Shown here in pieces: positions 17,885 through 26,758 of a stretch of DNA of 64,000 bases. The first letter of the stretch is position 1. Each line of letters begins with the position of its first letter. Location: positions 1 through 64,000 of the forward strand of contig NZ_CP031947.1 of assembly GCF_003443535.1 (NCBI RefSeq), given 5' to 3'. Made by a program: the position numbers and the translations under genes. Origin of the DNA: Ruegeria sp. AD91A (GTDB lineage: Bacteria; Pseudomonadota; Alphaproteobacteria; Rhodobacterales; Rhodobacteraceae). The notes below the pieces were generated by a model. The model did not search any database and was not told where the DNA came from. It worked only from the letters and a program-made list of their open reading frames with translations.

Positions 17885-18916
17885 ATGTTTGAAGCCGTGA
17901 TTTTGCTATGCGCTCAGGTTGCGACAGAGCCTTGCAGAGAACAGCTTTTGCCGGGTTACGAAGCCCGATCACAGGCTGAATGCGAGCAGAAGCTGAAAAC
18001 AACTCTTCCGCCGCTTTCCGATTGGCGCAGCGGCGAACCGTTTTGCCAACACATTGGTCAGGCACTGGAATTTGAAGAAGCTGCGCCAGGTCTGTTCGTG
18101 CATCGCGGTTTGATAGCGGAACCCGCCGCGGACAATCTGGGCGATGTGTCCAATATCGGATTTGTCATCGGCCAGGACAGTGTTGCGGTGATTGATACGG
18201 GAACGGCACCTTGGATAGGAGAGGCTGTCTGGCGGGCCATTCGGGCCGAGACGGACAAACCAGTCAGTCACGTAATTTTAACCCACATGCATCCCGATCA
18301 CACATTGGGGACTGAGTCTTTGACCCTTTCAGGTGCGCAGGTTGTCGGCCATGTGGGGCTGGAGAGAGCGTTGCTGGACCGGTTGGGCAACTATGTCGAA
18401 AGCCTGAGCGCCGCGATCGGCGATAGCGCCTATGTGGGCGTCGGGCCAGTTTCGGTCGACATCGCTGTCGAAACCACGGACGAGATCGACCTGGGTGGGC
18501 GTAAACTGATCCTGCGGGCCTGGCCCCGAGCACATACCGGGAATGACTTGACCGTCATGGATGCAAACACCGGCGTTATGTTCACGGGCGATCTGGTATT
18601 TCACCGGCATACCCCGGCATTGGATGGTCAACTGATCGGCTGGCAACGCGTCCTGAAGCAGATGACCGGGCTTGACGTCACCCAAATCGTACCCGGCCAC
18701 GGTGGGCCGATCCTGGCGTGGCCTGAGGGCGCCGAGGATATGAGGCGCTATTTGAATGTGCTGGAAACCGACACGCGCGAAGCAATCGACAGTGGTCAGC
18801 GACTGGGCGATGCGGTTGAAACGATCGCTCAGGAAGAAGCGGCGCACTGGGAATTGTTTGACGCCTACAACCCGCGCAATGCGACGGTCGCATTCACCGA
18901 ACTTGAATGGGAATAG
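17885..18916 (+). CDS. Quinoprotein relay system zinc metallohydrolase (MBL fold)
   Basis: About 343 residues. An N-terminal exported segment contains VATEPCREQLLPGYEA with cysteines. The metallo-beta-lactamase domain follows, with the metal motif HMHPDH at 134-139, a later His in PRAHTGND, Asp in FTGDLVFHRHTP, and IVPGHGGP. This is the layout of the quinoprotein relay metallohydrolase 2 family found beside SoxYZ-like carriers. The start at 17885 has GGAGGG at 17874-17879. It is divergent from the SoxYZ-like gene, with which it probably works; its substrate is unknown. Confidence 0.8.
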   Translation: MFEAVILLCAQVATEPCREQLLPGYEARSQAECEQKLKTTLPPLSDWRSGEPFCQHIGQALEFEEAAPGLFVHRGLIAEPAADNLGDVSNIGFVIGQDSVAVIDTGTAPWIGEAVWRAIRAETDKPVSHVILTHMHPDHTLGTESLTLSGAQVVGHVGLERALLDRLGNYVESLSAAIGDSAYVGVGPVSVDIAVETTDEIDLGGRKLILRAWPRAHTGNDLTVMDANTGVMFTGDLVFHRHTPALDGQLIGWQRVLKQMTGLDVTQIVPGHGGPILAWPEGAEDMRRYLNVLETDTREAIDSGQRLGDAVETIAQEEAAHWELFDAYNPRNATVAFTELEWE

Positions 18917-18921
18917 CCCTG

Positions 18922-19701
18922 TCAGCGAATAGCCCGATCCAAGTTTTTAGCGGCACCCAGATTGGTCTGATCTGCGCCCCCAACGTCAGTCAGCCGCGTT
19001 GCCGTCAAATCGGCATTCGTAAAATCGGCACCGGACAATGTGGCCCCTGTCAGGTCCGCCCCGCCCAATGTGGCCATCGACAAATCCGCATTGGTGAAAT
19101 TTGCGTTGGGCAATTTGGCAAATTCCAGATCGGCGCGGGACATTCGCGCGTCAGTGAAATCCACGTCTGATCCGCGAGCCGAGGACAGAACGCCGCGCAT
19201 AAGCCCCATGGATTGGTTGCGCATGTCGGCCGAAAAATCCGCCCCTTTGAATACTGCCCGGTTCAAATTGGACTTGGTGAAATCGGCGGCTGTTCTGGCA
19301 TTTGTGAAATCCGTATCGCTCAGATCCGCCTGGCTGAGCTGGGTCTGGAACAGCTCGGCCCCGACAAGAGATGCACCTGAAAGGTCGGCGCCGATCATCC
19401 AGGATTGGCTGAGAATCGCGCCGTCCAAAGTCGATCCCGATAAATTGGTGCCGTTCAATGACGTCGCTCGCAGGATCGCGTTGCTGAAATCCAACCCGGA
19501 CAAGTCGAGATTGTTCAACCAGACCCGGGTGAAATCTGCGGGGGCGTCGGCCGTGGCAGCGGCAAGCCGGGTCACGACATCGGCGCGGGACATTTGCGCT
19601 TGGGTCATTTTGGGCAGAGTCATGTCAACACCGCTGAGTGGGGACTGGCCTAGGGCCGAGAGAGGCGACAGCGTCAGAAAGACGATCAGTAGGTGTTTCA
19701 T
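18922..19701 (-). CDS. Exported pentapeptide-repeat protein
   Basis: About 259 residues; signal peptide MKHLLIVFLTLSPLSALG, with GGAGGG upstream of ATG 19701. The body is built from A(D/N)LxX pentapeptides, for example ADLSGASLVGAELFQTQLSQ, which form a right-handed quadrilateral beta helix. The secreted location is less common than cytoplasmic forms. The neighbouring 204-residue gene is upstream on the same strand, 29 bases away. The role is unknown; placement among quinoprotein accessory genes suggests a periplasmic scaffold. Confidence 0.8.
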   Translation of the reverse strand: MKHLLIVFLTLSPLSALGQSPLSGVDMTLPKMTQAQMSRADVVTRLAAATADAPADFTRVWLNNLDLSGLDFSNAILRATSLNGTNLSGSTLDGAILSQSWMIGADLSGASLVGAELFQTQLSQADLSDTDFTNARTAADFTKSNLNRAVFKGADFSADMRNQSMGLMRGVLSSARGSDVDFTDARMSRADLEFAKLPNANFTNADLSMATLGGADLTGATLSGADFTNADLTATRLTDVGGADQTNLGAAKNLDRAIR

Positions 19702-19730
19702 ATTTCCCTCCTTGCCAAGAGGCCGCTGCA

Positions 19731-20345
19731 TTAACCTTGATCTGAGGTCAACTGTTGCAGCATTTGCGAAATCGCGAACAGGCGTCGCTCGATTATTTGC
19801 GGTGTTTCGCAAAGATAGGTGATCGAGCGTTGACGGTCAGAATAGATCAGCTGATCCCAATCCAGCTGCTCTTCCAGGGCGTCGATGCGGTCATAGTCCG
19901 GCGAGTCGGAAGACAGGGCTTGCTCCATTTCCACCCGGGCCAGATCAATCTTTTCAGCCATATCGATCTGGTTCAACGAAAACTCTCCGATCCCCGCAAT
20001 GATGCGCTTGCGCCTTTTGGATAAGGTGTCAAAGACGCGCTGGAACACCTGACCCAGAATATCCGGATCACCGTTGTACCGCGAGGCAAACTCTGCAACT
20101 TGTGGTCGAAGATCCTCCAGGTCGATCCGCCTCAGCGCCAACAGGCCAGCAATTTCATCGATGTCGGCATTATCTTCGGTGGTTTCGCTGTCAAGGACCT
20201 GGTACGGCCACATGAGGCCCAGCGACAGGTCCTCGACTTTGCGTTGGATGCACGGCCAGGTTGGGTCGGAAAAATCCGCTGCCAGGCCTGGGCCAGCCGC
20301 GCCGAGCCAAGCCAGCGCCGAAATTATTAGCTTGCCGTTAGACAT
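19731..20345 (-). CDS. Exported helical protein of unknown function
   Basis: About 204 residues; signal peptide [23 protein letters not shown]. The start at 20345 has GGAGGAG just upstream. The body is almost entirely helical and charged, with [18 protein letters not shown] and a coiled-coil-like [20 protein letters not shown]. Two cysteines (in TWPCIQRK and TYLCETPQ) could bridge the ends. It is co-directional with the pentapeptide gene and divergent from flhA. No family was recognised. Confidence 0.7.
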   Translation of the reverse strand: MSNGKLIISALAWLGAAGPGLAADFSDPTWPCIQRKVEDLSLGLMWPYQVLDSETTEDNADIDEIAGLLALRRIDLEDLRPQVAEFASRYNGDPDILGQVFQRVFDTLSKRRKRIIAGIGEFSLNQIDMAEKIDLARVEMEQALSSDSPDYDRIDALEEQLDWDQLIYSDRQRSITYLCETPQIIERRLFAISQMLQQLTSDQG

Positions 20346-20510
20346 CGCAGCTCTCCTCCACGCGGACATCATGCATGGAATCTGCGCGCGAAGTCCATTC
20401 AACCCAATACACACCATTGTCTTAATTGTTTGCACATGGCGCTCACCCTCATACTCGACCCAAGCTGCCGGACTACGGTTGATTCCGGTGCCATGGGAGG
20501 AAAGACAGAG

Positions 20511-21623
20511 ATGAGAACACGCGCGGCGGTTGCTGTGGCGGCAGGCCAACCCCTGGAAATCATGGAGGTTGAGCTTGATGGCCCGAAAGCAGGCGAAGTC
20601 CTGATTGAGGTCAAGGCGACCGGTCTTTGTCATACGGATGAGTTCACTCGTTCAGGTGATGACCCCGAAGGGATTTTCCCTGCAATTCTGGGTCATGAAG
20701 GCGCCGGAGTGGTTTTGGAAGTAGGGGAAGGTGTCACCAGCCTTGAGGTTGGAGACCACGTGATCCCTCTTTACACCCCCGAATGCCGTGAATGCGAGTA
20801 TTGTCTGAATCCCAAGACAAACCTGTGCCAGAAAGTTCGTGCCACGCAGGGTGCGGGTTTGCTGCCAGATGGTACGACCCGGTTCAGCATGCTGGACGGG
20901 ACACCCATCCATCACTACATGGGCTGCTCGACTTTTGCCAATCACACCGTTGTGCCCGAGATTGCGTTGGCCAAGGTGCGCAAGGACGCGCCGTTTGACA
21001 AGATTTGCTACATCGGCTGTGGCGTCACCACCGGCATCGGGGCCGTCATCAACACCGCCAAGGTCGAAATTGGTTCACGTTGCGTGGTCTTTGGTCTGGG
21101 CGGAATTGGTTTGAACGTCATTCAGGGCTGTCGAATGGCGGGCTGTGATCAGATCGTTGGTGTCGACTTGAATGACGGCAAGGCCGAAATGGCGACTCAT
21201 TTCGGTATGACTGATTTCGTGAATCCCTCGAAAGTCAGCGGCGATATCGTGGCACATCTGGTCGAACTGACCGGCGGTGGCGCAGATTATACCTTTGACG
21301 CGACCGGCAATGTTGGCGTGATGCGAACCGCTTTGGAATGCGCACACAAAGGTTGGGGAGAAAGCATTATCATCGGTGTGGCACCTGCTGGCGCCGAGAT
21401 TTCAACGCGTCCTTTCCAGCTGGTCACCGGCCGGTCATGGCGTGGAACCGCGTTCGGCGGAGCCAAGGGCCGGACGGATGTTCCGAAGATCGTTGATTGG
21501 TACATGGCCGGCAAGATCGAGATCGATCCCATGATCACGCACAAGCTGACTCTTGATGAAATCAACCACGGCTTTGACCTGATGCACCAAGGTAAATCAA
21601 TCCGTGCGGTAGTGGAGTACTGA
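20511..21623 (+). CDS. flhA: S-(hydroxymethyl)glutathione dehydrogenase / class III alcohol dehydrogenase
   Basis: 370 residues, the usual length. It oxidises S-hydroxymethylglutathione, formed from formaldehyde and glutathione, to S-formylglutathione with NAD. Catalytic zinc ligands are in [18 protein letters not shown] and the later IGCGVTTG; the structural zinc site is [15 protein letters not shown]. The Rossmann motif is [14 protein letters not shown] chose ATG 20511, preceded by GGGAGGA at 20495-20501 and starting at the conserved MRTRAAVA. It is the first gene of the formaldehyde and xoxF run. Orthologues are also called adhC or frmA. Confidence 0.95.
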   Translation: MRTRAAVAVAAGQPLEIMEVELDGPKAGEVLIEVKATGLCHTDEFTRSGDDPEGIFPAILGHEGAGVVLEVGEGVTSLEVGDHVIPLYTPECRECEYCLNPKTNLCQKVRATQGAGLLPDGTTRFSMLDGTPIHHYMGCSTFANHTVVPEIALAKVRKDAPFDKICYIGCGVTTGIGAVINTAKVEIGSRCVVFGLGGIGLNVIQGCRMAGCDQIVGVDLNDGKAEMATHFGMTDFVNPSKVSGDIVAHLVELTGGGADYTFDATGNVGVMRTALECAHKGWGESIIIGVAPAGAEISTRPFQLVTGRSWRGTAFGGAKGRTDVPKIVDWYMAGKIEIDPMITHKLTLDEINHGFDLMHQGKSIRAVVEY

Positions 21624-21624
21624 T

Positions 21625-22458
21625 ATGGATTTGAAAGTCATCTCGCAAAATCGCAGTTTCGGAGGTGAGCAGACTGTCTACTCCCACTCGTCCGAGACGT
21701 GTGATTGCGAGATGACCTTTGCTGTCTACCTGCCGCCTCAGGCCAAATCCGGGCCGGTGCCGGTGTTGTGGTACTTGTCCGGCCTGACCTGCACCCATGA
21801 AAACGCGATGACCAAGGGCGGATTTCAGGAGGCAGCCGCAGATTACGGCGTCGCGGTTGTGTTTCCCGATACGTCACCGCGAGGGGACAGTGTTGCCGAT
21901 GACGATGCTTATGATCTGGGGCAGGGGGCCGGTTTTTACGTGAACGCCACCCGGGACCCATGGCGGGCCCATTTCAGGATGTATGACTACATTGTCGACG
22001 AGCTGCGCGACATTGTACTGAAGAATTTCCCCGTGCAGGATCGTCACGGGATAACTGGTCATTCAATGGGTGGCCACGGCGCGATTACCATCGCCATACG
22101 CAACGCCGACAAATTCGGATCTCTTTCGGCATTTGCGCCGATTGCGCACCCGACGCGGTCGGATTGGGGCCGTAAACAGCTTAGCAGCTATCTCGGTGAC
22201 GACGAAAATACCTGGGTCGAGCATGACGCCACTCTGCTGCTGGAAGAGCACGGCTGGAAAGGTGACCTGCTGATCGATCAGGGCGCCGATGATCAGTTCC
22301 TTGATCTTCTTAAACCCGAAGCACTGGCCAATATGATGGCCAAGCGTCGCCAGCCCGGACAGATCAGAATCCAGGAAGGGTATGACCACTCGTATTTCTT
22401 CGTAAACAGTTTTGCGCGCGACCATGTCGAATGGCACGCGGAACGCCTCAACCAATGA
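21625..22458 (+). CDS. fghA: S-formylglutathione hydrolase
   Basis: 277 residues, an alpha/beta hydrolase that splits S-formylglutathione to formate and glutathione. The nucleophile elbow GHSMGGHG places the serine at residue 147. The family's N-terminal LSGLTCTHENAMTKGGFQ and the acid/base pair in DQGADDQFL and YDHSYFF are intact. It begins one base after flhA, completing the glutathione-dependent formaldehyde route. Confidence 0.95.
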   Translation: MDLKVISQNRSFGGEQTVYSHSSETCDCEMTFAVYLPPQAKSGPVPVLWYLSGLTCTHENAMTKGGFQEAAADYGVAVVFPDTSPRGDSVADDDAYDLGQGAGFYVNATRDPWRAHFRMYDYIVDELRDIVLKNFPVQDRHGITGHSMGGHGAITIAIRNADKFGSLSAFAPIAHPTRSDWGRKQLSSYLGDDENTWVEHDATLLLEEHGWKGDLLIDQGADDQFLDLLKPEALANMMAKRRQPGQIRIQEGYDHSYFFVNSFARDHVEWHAERLNQ

Positions 22459-22480
22459 AAACAGCAAGGAAAGATTGATA

Positions 22481-22870
22481 GTGATCAGAACGGTATTTGC
22501 AGCAACCTGCCTCATGCTTTCCCCCGCCTTCGCAAGCGCCGAAGGCGACCCCGAAGCGGGCGAGAAAGTCTTTCGCAAGTGCAAGGCGTGCCACGCGGTG
22601 GGCGAGGGGGCTGAAAATAAGGTAGGGCCGATGCTGAACGGTATTGTTGGACGTCAGGCCGCAAGCGTTGAAGGGTTTGGCTATTCACCGGTGTTGATTT
22701 CCCTGTCCGAAGAGGGGCTGGTCTGGACACCGGAAGAACTGAACGCGTTTCTGACAAAACCACGCGACTACGCGAAAGGGATCAAGATGACCTTCGCGGG
22801 GCTGCGAAAAGAGGACGATCGAGCGAACATCATCGCATATCTTGCGACCTTTGAGGACAACGGGTCGTAG
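22481..22870 (+). CDS. Class I cytochrome c (c2-like)
   Basis: About 129 residues. A signal peptide (VIRTVFAATCLMLSPAFASA) precedes the mature EGDPEAGEKVF. The haem motif CKACH is at 34-38, and the axial methionine is probably that in GIKMTFAGL. The family ends with NIIAYLATF as here. I chose GTG 22481; a TTG six bases upstream is possible. It is a small soluble periplasmic cytochrome and may accept electrons from XoxG and pass them to oxidase. It lies directly before the xoxF leader. Confidence 0.85.
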   Translation: MIRTVFAATCLMLSPAFASAEGDPEAGEKVFRKCKACHAVGEGAENKVGPMLNGIVGRQAASVEGFGYSPVLISLSEEGLVWTPEELNAFLTKPRDYAKGIKMTFAGLRKEDDRANIIAYLATFEDNGS

Positions 22871-22876
22871 GAGAGC

Positions 22877-22986
22877 GCATTGCTCACCCACCGATGCGAC
22901 CGGAAAACTACCGGTCCGGGCGAGCATTAACAGACACCGTAATCCGACCTGGGTGAGGTGTTGCAATGCAGAGAGAGATCTCTGCA
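22877..22986 (+). ncRNA. Candidate structured RNA leader of xoxF
   Basis: The 134-base gap before xoxF folds by inspection. Seven pairs join 22877-22883 (GCATTGC) to 22963-22969 (GCAATGC). Seven more join 22884-22890 to 22950-22956, leaving a six-base 3' bulge. Inside, 22894-22897 pairs with 22924-22927, and GACCGG at 22898-22903 pairs with CCGGTC at 22911-22916 across a seven-base loop. A second hairpin, TGCAGAGA (22967-22974) with TCTCTGCA (22979-22986), shares bases with the outer helix, so both cannot form fully. The Shine-Dalgarno AGGGAGGAG (22991-22999) follows. No known riboswitch class was recognised. It is a prediction without alignment. Confidence 0.5.
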
Positions 22987-23004
22987 CGAAAGGGAGGAGA
23001 TTGA

Positions 23005-24807
23005 ATGAAAAATCTATCGCTTTGGACCTCCGGGATTGCCATTGCACTGGCCACCGCGGCCTATGCAAATGACGACCTGGTTGCCCAGATGGAGAACGCG
23101 AAACAGTGGGCGATCCAGACGGGTGACTACAAAAATCAGCGCTATTCCGCACTGGATCAGATCAACGCAGACAATGTTGGTGATCTACAGGTCGCATGGA
23201 CCTTCTCGACCGGCGTTCTGCGCGGTCATGAGGGTTCGCCGCTGGTGATTGGCGACATGATGTATGTCCACACGCCGTTCCCGAACATTGTCTATGCTCT
23301 GGATCTGGCCAATGACGGCAAAATCGTCTGGAAGTATGAGCCTAAGCAGGACCCGGACGTGATTCCGGTTATGTGCTGTGACACGGTGAACCGTGGCGTG
23401 GCTTACGCTGATGGCAAGATTTTCCTGCATCAGGCCGACACCAAGGTTGTGGCGCTGGATGCCAAGTCCGGCGATGTCGTGTGGGAAGTCCAGAATGGTG
23501 ACCCGGCGATTGGTGAAACCAACACAGCCACAGTGTTGCCGATCAAGGACAAGGTCATTGTCGGTATCTCGGGTGGTGAATTTGGTGTGCGCGGGTCGGT
23601 TACGGCCTATGACATGAACTCGGGCGAGCAGGTTTGGCGCGCATATTCCATGGGACCGGACTCCGATATCCTGGTTGATCCTGAAAAAACCACCCATCTG
23701 GGCAAGCCGGTTGGCGCGGATTCCGGAACCAACACGTGGGAAGGCGACCAATGGAAAATTGGTGGCGGCACCACCTGGGGTTGGTATTCGGCCGATCTGG
23801 ACGAAAACCTGATGTACTACGGCACCGGGAACCCGTCGACATGGAACCCGGCGCAGCGTCCGGGCGACAATCGCTGGTCGATGACAGTCATGGCCCGCGA
23901 TATCGATACCGGTATGGCGCGTTGGTTCTATCAGATGACGCCACATGACGAATGGGACTATGACGGCATCAATGAAATGATCCTTTCGGAGCAGGAAATT
24001 GATGGCGAGCAGCGCAAACTGCTGACCCATTTCGATCGGAACGGTCTTGGTTACACCATGGACCGGGTGACGGGTGAATTGCTGGTGGCCGAGAAGTTCG
24101 ATCCGGTGGTCAACTGGACCACGGGCGTCGACATGGATCCCAACAGCGAAACCTACGGTCGTCCTGCTGTTGTTGCTCAATACTCAACCGAGCAGAATGG
24201 CGAGGACGTGAACTCGACCGGTATCTGCCCGGCTGCTCTGGGCACCAAGGACCAACAGCCCGCAGCCTATTCGCCAAAGACCGAGCTTATGTACGTGCCG
24301 ACAAACCACGTCTGCATGGACTATGAGCCGTTCCGCGTGTCTTACACCGCCGGTCAGCCCTACGTGGGTGCGACGCTGGCGATGTATCCGGCGCCGGACA
24401 GCCATGGCGGTATGGGCAATTTCATCGCCTGGGACAACACCGACGGTTCCATCAAGTGGTCGATCCCCGAGCAGTTCTCGGTTTGGTCGGGCGCTCTGGC
24501 AACGGCAGGTGACATCGTGTTCTATGGCACGCTTGAAGGGTATCTGAAGGCTGTGCATGCCGAGACAGGTGAAGAACTGTATAAGTTCAAGACGCCCTCA
24601 GGCATTATCGGAAACGTGATGACCTACGAGCAGGGTGGTAAGCAGTATATCGGCATCCTGTCGGGTGTTGGTGGCTGGGCCGGTATTGGTCTGGCGGCTG
24701 GTCTGACCAATCCCAATGACGGTCTGGGCGCCGTGGGTGGCTATGCTGCTCTCAGTGATTACACCGCGCTGGGCGGTCAGCTGACGGTGTTCGCACTGCC
24801 GAACTAA
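23005..24807 (+). CDS. xoxF: Lanthanide-dependent methanol dehydrogenase XoxF
   Basis: 600 residues; signal peptide to about residue 21. A periplasmic PQQ enzyme oxidising methanol, and possibly formaldehyde or ethanol. Diagnostic residues are the vicinal disulfide in [10 protein letters not shown] (124-125), a Glu in GGEFGVRG (192), an Asn in GTGNPSTW (276), the catalytic Asp 318 and the extra Asp 320 in HDEWDYDG. Calcium-type MxaF has Ala at the last position, so this is a lanthanide enzyme. Tryptophan-docking repeats of the eight-blade propeller are present. It is followed by xoxG and xoxJ, the standard order. The nearby pqq and lut-like genes fit. Confidence 0.97.
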   Translation: MKNLSLWTSGIAIALATAAYANDDLVAQMENAKQWAIQTGDYKNQRYSALDQINADNVGDLQVAWTFSTGVLRGHEGSPLVIGDMMYVHTPFPNIVYALDLANDGKIVWKYEPKQDPDVIPVMCCDTVNRGVAYADGKIFLHQADTKVVALDAKSGDVVWEVQNGDPAIGETNTATVLPIKDKVIVGISGGEFGVRGSVTAYDMNSGEQVWRAYSMGPDSDILVDPEKTTHLGKPVGADSGTNTWEGDQWKIGGGTTWGWYSADLDENLMYYGTGNPSTWNPAQRPGDNRWSMTVMARDIDTGMARWFYQMTPHDEWDYDGINEMILSEQEIDGEQRKLLTHFDRNGLGYTMDRVTGELLVAEKFDPVVNWTTGVDMDPNSETYGRPAVVAQYSTEQNGEDVNSTGICPAALGTKDQQPAAYSPKTELMYVPTNHVCMDYEPFRVSYTAGQPYVGATLAMYPAPDSHGGMGNFIAWDNTDGSIKWSIPEQFSVWSGALATAGDIVFYGTLEGYLKAVHAETGEELYKFKTPSGIIGNVMTYEQGGKQYIGILSGVGGWAGIGLAAGLTNPNDGLGAVGGYAALSDYTALGGQLTVFALPN

Positions 24808-24820
24808 GCAAAGGAAATGC

Positions 24821-24848
24821 CCGGCGCGACCCGTGATGGCCGCGCCGG
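24821..24848 (+). promoter_or_regulatory. Hairpin between xoxF and xoxG
   Basis: CCGGCGCG at 24821-24828 and CGCGCCGG at 24841-24848 form a perfect eight-pair GC stem with a 12-base loop in the 69-base gap. There is no T run after it, so it is less likely a strong terminator than an mRNA-stabilising or attenuating element that would let xoxF exceed xoxG. Confidence 0.6.
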
Positions 24849-24876
24849 AACTCTACTTTAAGCAAATGAGATATCC

Positions 24877-25380
24877 ATGAACCACGTTACACGTCTTTTG
24901 GCACTTTCACTCATGTCATGCCTTCCTTGTGCCGTGGCAGCGGACAACCTGACTGCCGCATACACCGAGGATGGACGGTATTACACCGAAGACGATATCC
25001 CGACTTTCAACGTGGCCGAGGATGGAACCGTGGACTGGATGACATTTTCAGGTTTCCGGCGGTATCACGCGGAATGCCATGTTTGTCATGGTCCGGATGG
25101 CGAGGGTTCGACCTATGCGCCGGCTTTGAAAGAGTCAGCGCTGGAAATGGATTATTACGACTTCGTTGATATCGTCACAAATGGCCGACAGGTGGTGAAC
25201 GCCGCTGAAAACTCGGTAATGCCGGGATTTGGCGACAACCCGAATGTGATGTGCTTTCTGGATGACATCTATGTATACTTGAAGGCTCATGGGTCGGGTG
25301 CGATCCCGCGTGGACGGCCGCCCAAGAAAGAGGCTAAATCTGACGTGATCCGCGAGGATGAAGATGCGTGTATGGGCTAA
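24877..25380 (+). CDS. xoxG: XoxG, cytochrome c electron acceptor of XoxF
   Basis: 167 residues with a signal peptide (to about residue 21). The haem-binding CHVCH is at 67-71, and the axial ligand is probably the Met in NSVMPGFGDN. The long N-terminal segment before the haem (TEDGRYYTEDDIPTFNVAEDG) is typical of the cytochrome c-L/c553i group. It takes electrons from reduced PQQ in XoxF. The gene follows xoxF and its 3' end overlaps xoxJ by 23 bases. Confidence 0.9.
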   Translation: MNHVTRLLALSLMSCLPCAVAADNLTAAYTEDGRYYTEDDIPTFNVAEDGTVDWMTFSGFRRYHAECHVCHGPDGEGSTYAPALKESALEMDYYDFVDIVTNGRQVVNAAENSVMPGFGDNPNVMCFLDDIYVYLKAHGSGAIPRGRPPKKEAKSDVIREDEDACMG

Positions 25381-26206
25381 GGCCTGCCTTGCTATTTGCG
25401 GACTTAGCGTCTGGCTCGGTCTGACGCTGCCGGTGCAGGCGCAGACCTCTGATCTGGTTTCAAAAACAGCTTTTCGCGTGTGCGCGGATCCTGCCAATTA
25501 TCCAGTGTCATCCGAGGATGGAACGGGATATGAAAACAAGCTGGCGGAATTGATTGCGGCAAAGCTTGAACTGCCCGTGCAATATGTTTGGTTTCCTCAG
25601 GCGACGGGCTTCATACGGAACACGCTTGCCGCAAAGCGTTGCGATGTGGTGATCGGCTATGCGCAAGGTCATGAGTTGGTGCAAAACACCAACCACTACT
25701 ACACGTCTGCTTATACCTTAATTGTACCAAAGGATGGCGACCTGGCTCAGGTCGACACGTTGAACGATCCGATGCTCAAGGGGCGACGGATCGGCATTAT
25801 TGCCGGCACACCGCCTGCGGCGCATATGGCGCGGAACGGGCTGATCGGGCAGGCCAAGCCTTATAACCTCTTTGTTGACCGACGTGTGGAAAGCCCCGCC
25901 ATCGACATGCTGGATGATCTGCAATCGGGTGAGATTGATGTGGCCATTCTTTGGGGTCCACTGGGCGGACCTTTGGTCACGGCAGACTACCCTGATTTTA
26001 AGGTGATCCCGCTGGTCAAAGAGGAGCTGCCGCCGCGTCTGTTTTACCGCATCACCATGGGCGTGCGTCAGGGTGAGAAGGTTTGGCAGCGGCAGTTGAA
26101 CTCGCTGATCCGCCGTAATCAGGATGAGATCAATTCAGTATTGGCCGAGGCAGGCGTTCCACTTGTGAATGATCTTGGGACCGAGGTATTGGACCTGTCT
26201 CAATGA
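25358..26206 (+). CDS. xoxJ: XoxJ, periplasmic binding-protein-like methanol oxidation protein
   Basis: 282 residues; signal peptide to about residue 28, then a solute-binding fold beginning FRVCADPANYPVSSEDGTGYEN. The ADPxNxP(F/V)S start is characteristic of XoxJ/MxaJ. These proteins are not paired with a transporter; structural work suggests they help activate the dehydrogenase. The start overlaps the end of xoxG; an ATG six bases downstream would also serve. It overlaps the next gene by four bases. Confidence 0.9.
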   Translation: MKMRVWAKACLAICGLSVWLGLTLPVQAQTSDLVSKTAFRVCADPANYPVSSEDGTGYENKLAELIAAKLELPVQYVWFPQATGFIRNTLAAKRCDVVIGYAQGHELVQNTNHYYTSAYTLIVPKDGDLAQVDTLNDPMLKGRRIGIIAGTPPAAHMARNGLIGQAKPYNLFVDRRVESPAIDMLDDLQSGEIDVAILWGPLGGPLVTADYPDFKVIPLVKEELPPRLFYRITMGVRQGEKVWQRQLNSLIRRNQDEINSVLAEAGVPLVNDLGTEVLDLSQ

Positions 26207-26757
26207 TGCGGGCCACGGTGGCAATTGCGCTAATCTCGACTGCGACAACAGCGCAGACAGTTCCCGAGCCAAGTGACTACCGCATGGATCACTACCGCGC
26301 ACCGGTGCCGGATCAGATAACCGGTGGAACAACCATCGGTCCGGAAGAGGCGCACGGCCTGTGGCTGGATCAGAGCGTTGCGTTCATCGACGTTTTGCCG
26401 CAGCCGCCCAAACCAGCCAATTTGCCTGAAGGCACGATCTGGCGCGACAAGCCGCGCGACAGTATTCCAGGAGCAATCTGGTTACCCAATGTCGGCTACG
26501 GAGCAATCGCAGAGGTCACTGCAGACTATTTTCGATCCGGTTTAGAGGCCAGCACCAATGGCGATATCAACCAAGGTGTCGTGTTCTTTTGCCTGGAAGA
26601 TTGCTGGATGAGCTGGAATGCCGCCCGACGCGCAATCGAATGGGGATACGCCAAGGTCTACTGGCTTCCAGAGGGTACCGACGGCTGGGCATTGTGGGGC
26701 TATCCGCTGGATCGGGTCGAGCCGGCCCCGGGCCAACCCGTTACCGGAGGCGGTTGA
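26203..26757 (+). CDS. PQQ-dependent catabolism-associated CXXCW rhodanese-like protein
   Basis: 184 residues; exported (MMRATVAIALISTATTAQ). A rhodanese-like fold ends in the hallmark CLEDCWMSWNAARRAIEWGY, where CxxCW replaces the usual active-site loop. The family occurs only with PQQ alcohol dehydrogenase systems. It may handle sulfur on the SoxYZ-like carriers encoded nearby, although this has not been shown. It overlaps xoxJ by four bases and is convergent with the second SoxYZ-like gene one base away. Confidence 0.9.
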   Translation: MMRATVAIALISTATTAQTVPEPSDYRMDHYRAPVPDQITGGTTIGPEEAHGLWLDQSVAFIDVLPQPPKPANLPEGTIWRDKPRDSIPGAIWLPNVGYGAIAEVTADYFRSGLEASTNGDINQGVVFFCLEDCWMSWNAARRAIEWGYAKVYWLPEGTDGWALWGYPLDRVEPAPGQPVTGGG

Positions 26758-26758
26758 T

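Noticed and set aside
22868..22876. GGAGAG near the cytochrome c stop as the start of a glycine riboswitch
   Set aside because: The remaining conserved elements of the glycine aptamer are absent; the fold seen downstream is different.
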